A stretch of 6,389 nt of DNA from JAQVQN01 sp964557205 (GTDB lineage: Bacteria; Verrucomicrobiota; Kiritimatiellia; RFP12; UBA1067): positions 1-6,389 of the forward strand of contig CAZKZI010000161.1 in assembly GCA_964557205.1 (NCBI GenBank). Reading direction: 5' to 3'. Both the position numbers and the translations under genes were made by a program. Shown in pieces: positions 6,387 through 6,389 of this stretch. The notes below the pieces were generated by a model. That model worked only from the letters and a program-made list of their open reading frames with translations. It ran no database searches and was not told the origin of the DNA. Position 1 is the stretch's first letter; every line of letters begins with the position of its first letter.

Positions 6387-6389
6387 TTT

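Larger units (their letters stand above)
6242..6389. other. Upstream leader of the signalling operon, no gene seen
   Basis: This AT-rich, non-coding stretch precedes the membrane kinase. Besides the promoter candidate and palindrome it holds an inverted pair, CTTTTCAAG (6255-6263) and CTTGAAAAG (6354-6362), and a direct repeat GCGATCTT (6263-6270 and 6349-6356). A purine-rich AAAAGAG lies upstream of the start, only a weak SD. No tRNA, riboswitch or small gene could be supported. Confidence 0.6.

Noticed and set aside
6371..6389. Intrinsic terminator reading rightward (palindrome plus T-run at the window end)
   Set aside because: The arms are AT-rich with only a 2-base centre, the T-run is cut by the window edge, and no rightward gene ends nearby.

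Overview
The window holds a four-gene two-component signalling operon on the minus strand (about 1142-6241), read from right to left. It converges on a single peptide-type ABC transporter permease gene on the plus strand (205-1125). To the left of the permease is a short array of near-identical 62-bp tandem repeats that runs off the window edge. No rRNA, tRNA, CRISPR, transposase or phage gene is visible.

Organism: a bacterium with moderate GC content that uses Shine-Dalgarno initiation; one site is a full 11-base match to the 16S anti-SD. PAS-rich kinases, a receiver-PAS protein with a C-terminal 'RW...EPPRYPS' tail and DivK-like receivers resemble environmental Gram-negatives such as Deltaproteobacteria-like or Verrucomicrobia/Kiritimatiella/Lentisphaera-like lineages. 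This is an impression from protein style; the window has no phylogenetic marker.

Layout: (1) 1-152, 62-bp repeats, 2.45 copies; (2) 153-204, short leader; (3) 205-1125 plus, OppC/DppC-type permease; (4) 1126-1141, a 16-bp convergent gap inside an imperfect hairpin; (5) 1142-3343 minus, soluble GAF-PAS hybrid histidine kinase with a C-terminal receiver; (6) 3391-4455 minus, receiver-PAS protein with no catalytic output; (7) 4452-4841 minus, single-domain receiver; (8) 4853-6241 minus, membrane PAS histidine kinase; (9) 6242-6389, leader with a weak promoter candidate and a perfect 16-bp palindrome.

How the signalling genes may work together (inference): the membrane kinase is transcribed first and probably phosphorylates the stand-alone receiver and/or the receiver-PAS protein. 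The cytoplasmic hybrid kinase adds a second sensory input (GAF and PAS) and a third receiver. The operon encodes two transmitters and three receivers but no HPt domain, DNA-binding domain, GGDEF/EAL or other effector, so its output must be a protein-protein interaction or a gene elsewhere. Tight spacing (11-nt gap, 4-nt overlap, 47-nt gap) supports co-transcription. Nothing in the sequence links the permease functionally to this operon.

None of the protein families is new. The points most worth a second look are the output-less phosphorelay, the 62-bp array beside an isolated permease gene, and the palindrome upstream of the first kinase.
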